A stretch of DNA of 64,000 nucleotides. It comes from JARFQW01 sp963842955. Lineage in GTDB: Bacteria > Pseudomonadota > Gammaproteobacteria > Steroidobacterales > XN24. The notes beneath the pieces were generated by a model. It had not been told where the DNA came from, made no database searches, and saw only the letters and a list, made by a program, of their open reading frames with translations. The translations under genes and the position numbers were made by a program. Positions 51,110 through 59,168 of the stretch are shown here, in pieces; within the stretch, counting starts at the first letter, position 1, and each line of letters begins with the position of its first letter. The stretch is taken from positions 186,001-250,000 of the forward strand of contig CAWJIJ010000008.1 in the NCBI GenBank assembly GCA_963842955.1, written 5' to 3'.

Positions 51110-51370
51110 TCAGGCCCCCAGCTCCTTGACCTTGGCGATGTAGCGCTCCATCGCGTCGTCAGCCGAGGTGCCTTGAAGGCCCTCCCAGGCCTCGAACTTC
51201 GCCCGCGCAACGAAATCGAAAAAGCCCGGCTTGTCGCCGGAGACATCGCCTTCGGTGCCCTGCTTGTACAACGCGTAGAGCGCGAGCAGGTCTTCGTCGC
51301 TGGGTTTCTTGGACAAGCCCTTGACGGACACGCTTGCCGCTTCGAAGCGGCTCTTCAGATCATCACTCAT
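51110..51370 (-). CDS. acyl-CoA-binding protein
   Basis: 86-residue four-helix acyl-CoA-binding protein. It shows the family's ligand-binding features: DLLALYALYKQGTEGDV (Tyr and Lys of the CoA site), KPGFFDFVARAKFEAWEGLQGTSA and the C-terminal MERYIAKVKEL. It buffers and delivers long-chain acyl-CoA in the cytosol. ACBPs are patchily distributed in bacteria. It lies 27 bases after ccmI on the same strand and just before the MaoC-like hydratase gene. Confidence 0.93.
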   Translation of the reverse strand: MSDDLKSRFEAASVSVKGLSKKPSDEDLLALYALYKQGTEGDVSGDKPGFFDFVARAKFEAWEGLQGTSADDAMERYIAKVKELGA

Positions 51371-51397
51371 GAAGTCTTCTCCTCCCCTGAGGGCCAG

Positions 51398-52480
51398 CTA
51401 CTCCACGATTTGATCGATATGAATCTTCGTGGTCTGGCCGTTGTTACGATCGTACAGCACCTCGCCAAAAAGGTCCCCGGACTGGGCTCCCGGGCCCCCG
51501 GCGAGCGCGACCCGGGCAACCAGCGTGAGCTGGCTGTGGTCCGCGAGGCTCGTGCCTTCGATCATTGTATTGTCGTCAGACAGGTTTACGACCATGGGCA
51601 GATCGGATGCCCGCTGGCGTACGACCGCCAGCGGCGGTCCACCCGCCCCCGCGCGGGCGAAAATAAACAACGGTGCGTCGCCGCGGAGACGGGTCTCCAG
51701 GCCCGGGTCCACCGAGATCTGCAGCTGAATGGCCCCCTCCGGCGGCGGCTCGGCTTCCGGCATTGCCTTTGGTTGTGCGGCCGCCATGGCCGGCCCAGCC
51801 GGCTGCATGGCCTGTCCCTCCATACCCAGGCGCTGGTTGATAATCCGGACCACCTGCTCGGGCGGGTTCAGGGCCAGGAGGGGCTCCCAGCGAGTACGGG
51901 CCGTGTCCAGGTCACCGCGTTCCGCCGCCGCAAGGCCCAGGTACCAAAGCGCCTTGGGATTCTCAGGGTCCTCTGCCAGGACGGCTTCGAAGATCTCCTG
52001 CGAACTGCCTTGCAGGGCCTCTTCTTCAGTGAACACCCTGGCCTCGGCGTAGTCGGCGCGAAGCGCGCCCGGGGCCTCCGGGCCGAGGATCTGGATTGCA
52101 TGATCGAACGCGTTGGCGGCGTCACCGAAATTCTGCACCGCCATGTAGGAGCGGGCCAGGAGCTGCCAGCCCTCGGCATCCCGGGGGTTTGCGGCAAGGC
52201 GATCCCGCAGGGTCTTCATGGCCTCGTCCATGGCATGCACGGCGTCGTCGCCCGCGGGGGCGGCAGCCAGCGACGCCTCGCCGGTCCAGTCGTAGTTGTT
52301 CCAGTGGGTATACAGGGTGAGGGCCGCGACCGGCAGCGCAAGCGCCGCAAGTACGCCGACGCCGATGGTGGTGACCCGGCGTGAATCACCGTGGCGCGCT
52401 ACGCTCAGCACGATAGGCGTAATAACCACCATGGCGGCGATGACTCCGAGAGCCAGCGCGCCAAACCAGAATCCATTCAA
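51398..52480 (-). CDS. ccmI: cytochrome c maturation protein CcmI
   Basis: 360-residue apocytochrome c chaperone. Two N-terminal membrane helices (residues 3-25 and 39-57) flank a short loop. A TPR region at about 90-215 follows (DAEGWQLLARSYMAVQNFGDAANAF, PKALWYLGLAAAERGD). A periplasmic C-terminal domain completes it (PLFIFARAGAGGPPLAVVRQRASDLP). This domain order is the CcmI/CycH type. Start overlaps the ccmH stop. It presents apocytochrome to CcmF/CcmH. Confidence 0.9.
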   Translation of the reverse strand: MNGFWFGALALGVIAAMVVITPIVLSVARHGDSRRVTTIGVGVLAALALPVAALTLYTHWNNYDWTGEASLAAAPAGDDAVHAMDEAMKTLRDRLAANPRDAEGWQLLARSYMAVQNFGDAANAFDHAIQILGPEAPGALRADYAEARVFTEEEALQGSSQEIFEAVLAEDPENPKALWYLGLAAAERGDLDTARTRWEPLLALNPPEQVVRIINQRLGMEGQAMQPAGPAMAAAQPKAMPEAEPPPEGAIQLQISVDPGLETRLRGDAPLFIFARAGAGGPPLAVVRQRASDLPMVVNLSDDNTMIEGTSLADHSQLTLVARVALAGGPGAQSGDLFGEVLYDRNNGQTTKIHIDQIVE

Positions 52481-52971
52481 AGCCTTTCTCCCTGTGCCGC
52501 CCTGGCCTCTTCGATCGCCAGTTCATCCCCATCCTGGCCGGCCCGGCCGAGGATTATCCGCACCGTGACCAGAATTCCGCCCAGCAGAAGCAGCCCCGGC
52601 GCCAGCCACAACAGCAGCGTCGTGGCCTTGAAGGGCGGCTTGTAGAGCACAAAGTCGCCGTAGCGGTCGGTCATATAAGATCGGATTTCGCTGTCGGTAG
52701 CCCCGCTGGCCAGCATCTCCCGGGTCTGGCGGCGAAGGTCCTGGGCCAGCTCCGCATTGGAATCGGCAATCGTCTGGTTCTGACACACCAGGCAGCGCAG
52801 CTCGCTGGTGAGGGTTTCGTAGCGGGCCTGCATCGCCGCATCCTCGAACGCGTTGCTCTCATCGATGGCCGTAGCCGCCAGGGGCAGCAGCAGCCCCAGC
52901 AAGAGGGACGCGAGAGCGGGAGCAGCGCGTCTGCGATGGCCGTGGGCGCTTGTCATCGGTCGGTGTGTCAT
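52477..52971 (-). CDS. ccmH: cytochrome c maturation protein CcmH
   Basis: 164-residue membrane-anchored thiol protein. Signal peptide at residues 14-36. The redox motif LRCLVCQNQTIADSNAELA has Cys60 and Cys63. The family motifs MLASGATDSEIRSYMTDRYGDFVLYKPP and a C-terminal membrane helix follow. It reduces apocytochrome thiols for heme ligation. Start ATG 52971 overlaps ccmG; an in-frame ATG six residues later is also possible. Confidence 0.94.
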   Translation of the reverse strand: MTHRPMTSAHGHRRRAAPALASLLLGLLLPLAATAIDESNAFEDAAMQARYETLTSELRCLVCQNQTIADSNAELAQDLRRQTREMLASGATDSEIRSYMTDRYGDFVLYKPPFKATTLLLWLAPGLLLLGGILVTVRIILGRAGQDGDELAIEEARAAQGERL

Positions 52972-53507
52972 CGTCCGGGGCTCCCGCCGCTGGCTATCAT
53001 CTCACGGATCCGCGGCACGAATTCCTTTTCCCATGATCCTGGATCCAGCGGACCCAGGTGCTTGTAAACCACCTTCCCGTCGGGTGCGAGGAGAAAGGTT
53101 TCCGGCGCCCCATAGACGCCCCAGTCGAGGCTTGCAACGCCCTCCGGATCGTAGCCGACCGTCTTGTAGGGATCACCCAGGGCACGCAACCATTCGAGGG
53201 CCGGTGCCCGCTCGTCACGGTAGTTCAACCCGAAGATCGGTACGTTCCCGGCGCGCGAGAGCTGCATCAGCATTTCATGCTCGACCCGGCAACCGGCACA
53301 CCACGTGGCCCAGACGTTCAGCAACGCGGGGCCGCCGAGCATATCGCTGGTGGCGAATTTCGATTCCGGGTCGGCCAACGTTGGCAATTCGAAAACCGGT
53401 GCCGGCTTGCCAATCAGCGGAGACGGAACCTCCGAGGGATTGAGCCGCAGGCCGACGAAGAAGACGACCAGGAGAATGAAAAACCCCCCAGGAACCAGGT
53501 AGCGCAT
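52968..53507 (-). CDS. ccmG: thiol:disulfide interchange protein CcmG (DsbE)
   Basis: 179-residue periplasmic thioredoxin anchored by one N-terminal helix (residues 4-20). Active site W-C-A-G-C with Cys70 and Cys73 in NVWATWCAGCRVEH. The CcmG-specific acidic insert and GVYGAPETFLLAPDG follow, the latter containing the cis-Pro region. It keeps CcmH and apocytochromes reduced. Stop and start overlap its neighbours. Confidence 0.95.
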   Translation of the reverse strand: MRYLVPGGFFILLVVFFVGLRLNPSEVPSPLIGKPAPVFELPTLADPESKFATSDMLGGPALLNVWATWCAGCRVEHEMLMQLSRAGNVPIFGLNYRDERAPALEWLRALGDPYKTVGYDPEGVASLDWGVYGAPETFLLAPDGKVVYKHLGPLDPGSWEKEFVPRIREMIASGGSPGR

Positions 53508-55469
53508 CAGGCGGGACTCTCTTGAGCGCCAGCGGCCGGCTGCTTGCTGTCCTCACGAGCCCGCCGGTAACGCGGATCCGAAAGAGCAACCAGTCCACCC
53601 AGCGCCATGATCAGGCAGCCGAGCCAGATCAGCCGGATCATCGGCTTGTACTGGATCCGCATGCTCCAGGCGTTGTTACCCAGAGGTTCGCCGAGAGCGA
53701 CAAACAGGTCCCTCCGCAGGCGGCCGTCGATCGCGGCCTCCGTCATCGGATTCTGTTGTACCCGGTAAACACGTTTCTGCGGCTGCAGGGTGGCCACTTC
53801 ATCCCCGTTTCTGGTAACCAGGATGTCGCCCTCCTCCGCCGCGTAGTTGGGCCCTTCGACGTGGCGTGTGCCGGCAAACTCGAAGTTGTAGCCGGCCACA
53901 TCGATAGTCTCGCCCGGGCGCATGCCGATGTCCTGCTCGATGCTGTAGGCCGAGGTAATGGCGACGCCGAGCACGAACATGCCCACCCCGAAATGGGCGA
54001 GCGACATGCCCATCATGCCCCGCGGCATGCTCGAAATGCCCCGCTTGCTGAACAGCCGCCGGGCCGGCTCGAGAAGCGCCGACAGCATCAGCCAGGCCGC
54101 CGAAAACACGCCAATGGCAATCAGGATGCCGAAGCGTCCGTAGATCAGCGGAACCACGATTCCGGCCACGATGGCGATGGCGAAAACCCACCGAAGCTTG
54201 CTCGTCAGCCTCTGGAACGAGTCTGTGCGCCAGGCCGTGTGCATACCGATGCCGACCAGCATGACCAGGGGCAGGGCCGGAATGATGAACGCCACATTAA
54301 AATACGGCGGTCCCACGGAGATCTTGCCGAGATTCAGAGCGTCCATGAACAGCGGGTAAAGAGTGCCCAGAAGAATCAGGAAGGCGCTGATCACCAGGAG
54401 CATGTTGTTGAACATCATTGCGGTTTCCCGCGATGTCACCGAAAAGCCCCCCGACTGCGCGAGGCTGGGTGCCCGCCAGGCATAGAGCATGAGCGCACCG
54501 CCGACGAAAAAGAGCAGCAAGGCGAGGATAAATACGCCGCGGGCCGGATCGGTGGCAAACGCATGCACCGAGACCAGGACGCCGGAGCGGACGAGAAATG
54601 TGCCCAGCAGGCTCAGCGAAAACGCCGACACCGCAAGCAGCAGCGTCCAGCTCTTGAAGAGGCCCCTGCGCTCGGTAACCGCAAGCGAGTGAATCAGTGC
54701 CGTACCTACGAGCCAGGGCATGAACGAGGCGTTTTCAACCGGGTCCCAGAACCACCAGCCGCCCCAGCCCAGCTCGTAGTAAGCCCACCAGCTGCCAAGA
54801 GCGATGCCGACGGTCAGAAAGGCCCAGGCCATGGTGGTCCATGGCCGGGTCCAGCGGGCCCACGCCCCGTCGAGCTTGCCCTCGATCAGCGCCGCAACCG
54901 CGAAGGCGAAAGCCACCGAGAAACCAACGTAGCCCATGTAGAGCATGGGCGGGTGGATCGCCAGTGCCGGATCCTGCAATAGCGGGTTCAGATCCCGGCC
55001 GTCAATCGGCGCCGGGAACATCCGGTCGAAGGGATTGGAGGTGCCCAGAGTGAACAGCATGAAGCCGACGCTGACCAGGCCGAGAACACCGATGACCTTG
55101 GCGGAAAGGTCCTTCGGGAGATTCCCCGAAAGGGCGCAGACCGCCAGCGTCCATAGCGCCTGGACGAGAATCCAGAGTAGCAGGGAACCCTCATGAGACC
55201 CCCAAACCGCAGCGACCCGGTACATGGTGGGCAGCGCGGAATTCGAATGGTTGGCGACATACGCAACCGAGAAGTCGTTGATGATAAATGCGTGGGTCAG
55301 CATCCCGAAGGACAGGGCCACGAAGACAAACTGGCCTACGGCGGCCGGCCGTACCGCTGCGGTCCAGGCCGGCCGGTTGGTGAGCGGGTCCAGCCAGGCC
55401 GAAGAATGCCTGGGCTGCGGCCAGGCAAAGTGCAAGGACCAGGGCGAAGTGGCCGACTTCGGTAATCAC
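53507..55469 (-). CDS. ccmF: heme lyase CcmF, frameshifted near the N terminus
   Basis: Large membrane heme lyase, about 654 residues after repair. The true N terminus MITEVGHFALVLALCLAAAQAFF starts at ATG 55469. One extra base near 55398 separates it from the main frame (WLDPLTNRPAWTAAVRPAAVGQF onward). The main part has the WWD motif (WGGWWFWDPVENASFMPWLVGTALIHSL), conserved histidines such as in VWGSHEGSLLLWI, and about 15 membrane helices. A frame from TTG 55435 would lack the first helix. Confidence 0.92.
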
Positions 55470-55903
55470 TGGCCACCCCCCGCGTGAACCTGTTTCAGCG
55501 AGTCCGCCACTTCCGGCGGCATGTAGTTCTCATCATGCTTGGCGAGAACCTCATCGGCCTCGAAGACGCCGCCATTGTCCATGCGTCCGTGGGCGATGAT
55601 GCCCTGGCCTTCCCGGAACAGGTCCGGGAGGATTCCGGCGTAGGTGACCGGCACCGTCTCGGCGTTGTCCGTGAGCACGAACAACACCTCCATGTCCCCC
55701 GGCTCCCGCGACACGCTGCCGTCAACCACCAGTCCACCGACCCGGAAGCGGCGACCCTCGGGCGGATCGCCGGCCGCGACCTGGCTCGGGGAATAGTAAT
55801 AAAGGATGTTTTCGTTCATGGCCTGCAGCAGGAACGTGGCCCCCAGGGCCACGCCGCCGAGAACCAGGCCAATGCCGATCAGACGCTGATGTCGGGATTT
55901 CAT
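55466..55903 (-). CDS. ccmE: heme chaperone CcmE
   Basis: 145-residue membrane-anchored beta-barrel heme chaperone. One N-terminal helix (residues 8-28). The covalent heme-binding histidine is His123 in EVLAKHDENYMPPEV, followed by Tyr127. The sequences LYYYSPSQVAAGDPPEGRRF and FRVGGLVVDGSV are typical. It shuttles heme from CcmC to CcmF. Overlaps ccmF and ccmD by four bases. Confidence 0.97.
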   Translation of the reverse strand: MKSRHQRLIGIGLVLGGVALGATFLLQAMNENILYYYSPSQVAAGDPPEGRRFRVGGLVVDGSVSREPGDMEVLFVLTDNAETVPVTYAGILPDLFREGQGIIAHGRMDNGGVFEADEVLAKHDENYMPPEVADSLKQVHAGGGQ

Positions 55904-56058
55904 GCGTTCTCCTCCGCGATGAGCCGCCGCCTGGCGCGCTCGGTGAGTTCAGCAAGGCGCCGACGGGCCGCCACAACATTCCATAACAGGACCACGGCGG
56001 TCAGGCCCACCGAGCTCCACACGTAAGGGGCGTGCTTTCCATAATCGAGCCATTCCAT
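55900..56058 (-). CDS. ccmD: cytochrome c maturation protein CcmD
   Basis: 52-residue single-helix membrane protein: MEWLDYGKHAPYVWSSVGLT, then a hydrophobic stretch and a basic tail AARRRLAELTERARRR. These features and the position between ccmC and ccmE define CcmD. It stabilises the CcmC-CcmE heme complex. Its ATG at 56058 overlaps the ccmC stop (TGATG). Confidence 0.93.
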   Translation of the reverse strand: MEWLDYGKHAPYVWSSVGLTAVVLLWNVVAARRRLAELTERARRRLIAEENA

Positions 56059-56798
56059 CAGGACGGTGCTCCAAGCGCATCTTTCATCCACTGCTTGTTC
56101 CGTTCGCGCGCCAGGATTTCGGCGCGGCCGCGGACCAGCAGCAGAAAAAAGAAGTAGCAGGTGAATCCCAGCCACATAAGCAACAGCGGGATCAGCATCT
56201 CGGTGTCGATGGACGGCTTGCCGATCTTGGAGATCGTGGCCGGCTGGTGAAGCGTGTTCCACCATTCCACCGAGTACTTGATGATCGGGATATTGATCAC
56301 GCCGATGATCGCCAGGAGCGCGCTGGCGCGGTCAGCCCGATTCTCGTCGTCGATGGCCGCCCGCAGCGCCATGTAGCCGAAATAGAGGAACAGGAGGACC
56401 AGTTCGGCGGTCAGGCGGGCATCCCATACCCACCAGGTTCCCCACATGGGCTTGCCCCAGATCGATCCGGTGGCCAGCGCAAGAAACGTGAACGACGCCC
56501 CCACCGGGGCCGCTGCAGCGGCCAGGCTGTGGCACAGCTTGATGTGCCAGATCAGGCCCACCGCGGCGCTGGATGCCATGACCACGTAGGCAAACATCGA
56601 CAGCCAGGCGCTCGGGACATGGACGTAAATGATCCGGAACCCGTCGCCTTGCTGGTAGTCCGCCGGGGCCAGGAACAGGCCCCCGATGGTGCCCGCCACG
56701 ATGAGCAGCAGGGCAAGCCAGCCGAACCAGGGTGCCAGGGTCGTTGACAGCCGCCAGAAGTGGGGGGGAGAACCCCATTTATGTATGAATTTCCACAT
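56058..56798 (-). CDS. ccmC: heme exporter/handling protein CcmC
   Basis: 246-residue membrane protein of the heme-handling family with six helices. It contains the tryptophan-rich WWD motif (GKPMWGTWWVWDARLTAELVL) and flanking conserved histidines in YVHVPSAWLSMFAYVVM and the later NTLHQPATI. It attaches heme to CcmE in the periplasm. ATG 56798 begins MWKFIHKWGSPPHFW. Confidence 0.96.
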   Translation of the reverse strand: MWKFIHKWGSPPHFWRLSTTLAPWFGWLALLLIVAGTIGGLFLAPADYQQGDGFRIIYVHVPSAWLSMFAYVVMASSAAVGLIWHIKLCHSLAAAAAPVGASFTFLALATGSIWGKPMWGTWWVWDARLTAELVLLFLYFGYMALRAAIDDENRADRASALLAIIGVINIPIIKYSVEWWNTLHQPATISKIGKPSIDTEMLIPLLLMWLGFTCYFFFLLLVRGRAEILARERNKQWMKDALGAPS

Positions 56799-56831
56799 GG
56801 AACGCTATTTAAACTCAGTCCAGATTGAAGC

Positions 56832-57515
56832 TCAATCGAGGCTAATACGCATGGCCGCAGCCATGGCCAGGGGAGACAGGCTCAGGGCGAGGAGCATCAG
56901 GGCCGCCAGCAGCGACAGCACGCCGGACGTATCCATTCCGCCGCCCGCCATGTCGGTGGCCCGGGCGCCGAAGATCAGTACCGGCATGACCACGGGCAGG
57001 ATAAGCAGGGAAAGCAGTCCGCCCCCGCGGCGCAGGCCCACGGTAAGTGCCGCCATCATGCCACCGACCAGGCTCAGGGTGGGGGTGGCCAGCGCCAGCG
57101 CCGCCATGGTGGTCGGGACCGCCTCGCCGGGCAGAAAGAGCGCATGGCCCACTATGGGGGCCATAACGACCAGCGGTAGCCCCGTCATGAGCCAGTGGGC
57201 GGTGGTCTTGGCCAGCAGGAGCAGGGACAGCGGCTGTGGCGAGAGGGCCAGCTGCTCCATCGTCCCGTCCTCCACGTCCTGCCGGAACAGACTCTCGGCG
57301 GCCAGCAGGGACGCGAGCAACGCCGAAACCCACACGACGCCGGGAGCGATCGCAGCCAGCAGCTGCGGACTCGGGCTAAGCGCAAGCGGAAAGAGCGTTG
57401 TCACCATTACAAAAAACACCAGCGGGTTGGCCGCCTGACCGATATGCCGAAAACCCAGGCGCAGATCGCGGACCAGCTGGGCCACAAAGGCCTGACCCAA
57501 CCCGGGGACGTCCAT
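56832..57515 (-). CDS. ccmB: heme exporter protein CcmB
   Basis: 227-residue integral membrane subunit of the CcmAB ABC transporter, which releases holo-CcmE from CcmC. Features are an N-terminal RDLRLGFRHIGQAANPLVFF, PGVVWVSALLASLLAAESLF, QDVEDGTMEQLALSPQPL and a run of hydrophobic helices. Start overlaps the ccmA stop by one base. Normal length for the family. Confidence 0.95.
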   Translation of the reverse strand: MDVPGLGQAFVAQLVRDLRLGFRHIGQAANPLVFFVMVTTLFPLALSPSPQLLAAIAPGVVWVSALLASLLAAESLFRQDVEDGTMEQLALSPQPLSLLLLAKTTAHWLMTGLPLVVMAPIVGHALFLPGEAVPTTMAALALATPTLSLVGGMMAALTVGLRRGGGLLSLLILPVVMPVLIFGARATDMAGGGMDTSGVLSLLAALMLLALSLSPLAMAAAMRISLD

Positions 57516-58150
57516 CAGGCCATCTCCAGGGTACGGGTGCCAGGCTGCCGGACGCCGTGGTTCTGGTGCGCAACGAGCAGCACCTGGCCGCCACCCTCAA
57601 GGTGTTGAGTCATAAGATGGTCCACGAGTTCCCGGCCGGCGACGTCGAGATTCGTGTAGGGCTCGTCGAGAATCCACAGCGGCGCCTCGGTCAGGAGGCA
57701 CCTGGCAAGGGCGACCCGTCGTTTCTGGCCGGCCGAAAGGCTCCTTACCGGGACATCGGTGGCCCGGGCCAGGCCGACGGTTTCCAGCGCGGCCTGCATG
57801 TCGCCGGATCCCAGATCACGGCGCAGCCCCAGCTCGAAGGACAAGTTTTCCACCGCTGAGAGATCCGCCTTGAGGCTCTCCCGATGGCCGACATAGGTCA
57901 GTTCGGAGTGAAAATCGGCGCGGCTGCGGGCCACTGGCTGGCCGCGCCACCGGACTTCACCGGTTTCCGGAAGCGTCAGGCCGCAGATCACGCGGAGCAG
58001 GCTGGTCTTGCCGGTGCCGTTCGCGCCCGTGATATGGAGCAGCTCCCCGCTGCCGGTGGCGAACTCCATCCGGGTGAACAAGCGCCGGTCTCCGCGCCAC
58101 AATTCAAGGCCGCTCGCCTCGAAACGGGCGTCCTTCCAGCTATCCGTCAT
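57515..58150 (-). CDS. ccmA: heme exporter ATP-binding protein CcmA
   Basis: 211-residue ABC ATPase. Walker A GANGTGKTS at residues 42-50, Q-loop region ELTYVGHRESLKADLSAVEN, signature SLSAGQKRRVALARCLL and Walker B LWILDEPYTNLD, then the switch His in LLVAHQNHG. ATG 58150 was chosen as the start of the conserved domain; the open frame to 58330 lies in the upstream intergenic region. First gene of the ccm operon, so its promoter should be in 58151-58426. Confidence 0.95.
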   Translation of the reverse strand: MTDSWKDARFEASGLELWRGDRRLFTRMEFATGSGELLHITGANGTGKTSLLRVICGLTLPETGEVRWRGQPVARSRADFHSELTYVGHRESLKADLSAVENLSFELGLRRDLGSGDMQAALETVGLARATDVPVRSLSAGQKRRVALARCLLTEAPLWILDEPYTNLDVAGRELVDHLMTQHLEGGGQVLLVAHQNHGVRQPGTRTLEMA

Positions 58151-58426
58151 CAGCGATTTCCCGGCGCCAGGAAGCGGCGCGTGTCGGGCATCAATTCTAC
58201 TTTGGAAATCAACACTTGGGGAGCTATTTTGGTTTTTGTTCTGATTCCGGAGGCGCCCGACCGCGCGGGGTTTCCCTGATATCGGCGCGGAGTATACATC
58301 CGGTGGCCGCCGAATCTGTGTGGCCGCCACGATTCAAACCTTCTATGTTTCTGAAACCAAGGCGCGCGGCCACGACGCTGCGGGCCTCCATACCGATCCG
58401 ATCTATCAGCATTAAGGATCCGTGTC

Positions 58427-59034
58427 ATGGCTACCTCTCCGCCCGCAGGCCGCCGGATGGCGGGGCATCTCAAGCACACTGAAGCCCTTCAGGAGTTCGC
58501 CCGCTATTGGTGGGCCCTCGTCCTTCGCGGCGTCCTGGCCGTCATTTTCGCGGGTTTTTGCTTCCTGAAACCCGAAGTCACCCTCCCCGTCCTCGTCCTG
58601 TTTGTCGGAGCCTGGTTCCTCGTGGACGGTATATTCACGTTTATCCACGGGTTCAAGGCGGAGAAGAAGTGGATCCATTTCCTCTACGGGGCCCTCGGGA
58701 TTGCCGCCGGGCTGGTGACCTTCCTGCTCCGGCCATTACCACTCTCTCCCTGCTGTTCCTGATCGCCTTCTGGTTCATTTTCAAGGGTGTACTGGAGATC
58801 TCGCTGGCGATTCGTCTGCGCAGGGAGATCAAGCACGAGTGGCTGCTGGGCCTGGCCGGGGTCATCTCGATCCTGTTCGGGGCCCTGATCATGCTCAATC
58901 CGGGCAGCGGCGCGCTCGCCGTGCTGTGGCTGATCGGTATCTACGCCCTCTTTTTCGGAATCCTGATGGTTCTGTTCGGCTTCAAGGTCAAGTCGCTGAA
59001 GGTGGACGAGGACGCCGTTTCCGCCGCGGCCTGA
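58427..59034 (+). CDS. HdeD/DUF308-family membrane protein, frameshifted
   Basis: Six-helix membrane protein of the HdeD (acid-resistance) type. The first half (ARYWWALVLRGVLAVIFAGF, CFLKPEVTLPVLVLFVGAWF) and the second half (ITTLSLLFLIAFWFIFKGVL, LLGLAGVISILFGALIMLNP) are in different frames. One base is missing near 58733, within CTCCGGCCATTACC. Rejoined, it is about 202 residues. Function in this organism unknown; enterobacterial HdeD protects at low pH. ATG 58427 follows AAGGATCC. Confidence 0.8.
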
Positions 59035-59053
59035 GGCCGTAGTCCGCTCATCA

Positions 59054-59088
59054 TGACGCGCTCCGGGCAGCAGACCCGGAGCGCGTCA
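59054..59088. terminator. strong hairpin after the HdeD-like gene
   Basis: TGACGCGCTCCGGG - CAGCAGA - CCCGGAGCGCGTCA is a perfect 14-base stem with a seven-base loop, 20 bases after the stop. No T run follows, so it may be a rho-assisted terminator or an mRNA-stabilising hairpin rather than a classical terminator. Confidence 0.55.
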
Positions 59089-59168
59089 GACCATCGTCGG
59101 ATTCAGTTGCGGCCCGGGTCGGCCTAGCCTGTGGGGCGATCGGCCAATCCGAAAGACTGGGGGCAGTC

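Noticed and set aside
53522..54982. 486-codon plus-strand open frame
   Set aside because: Complement of ccmF; composition (Arg, Gln, His) and lack of motifs show it is a shadow.
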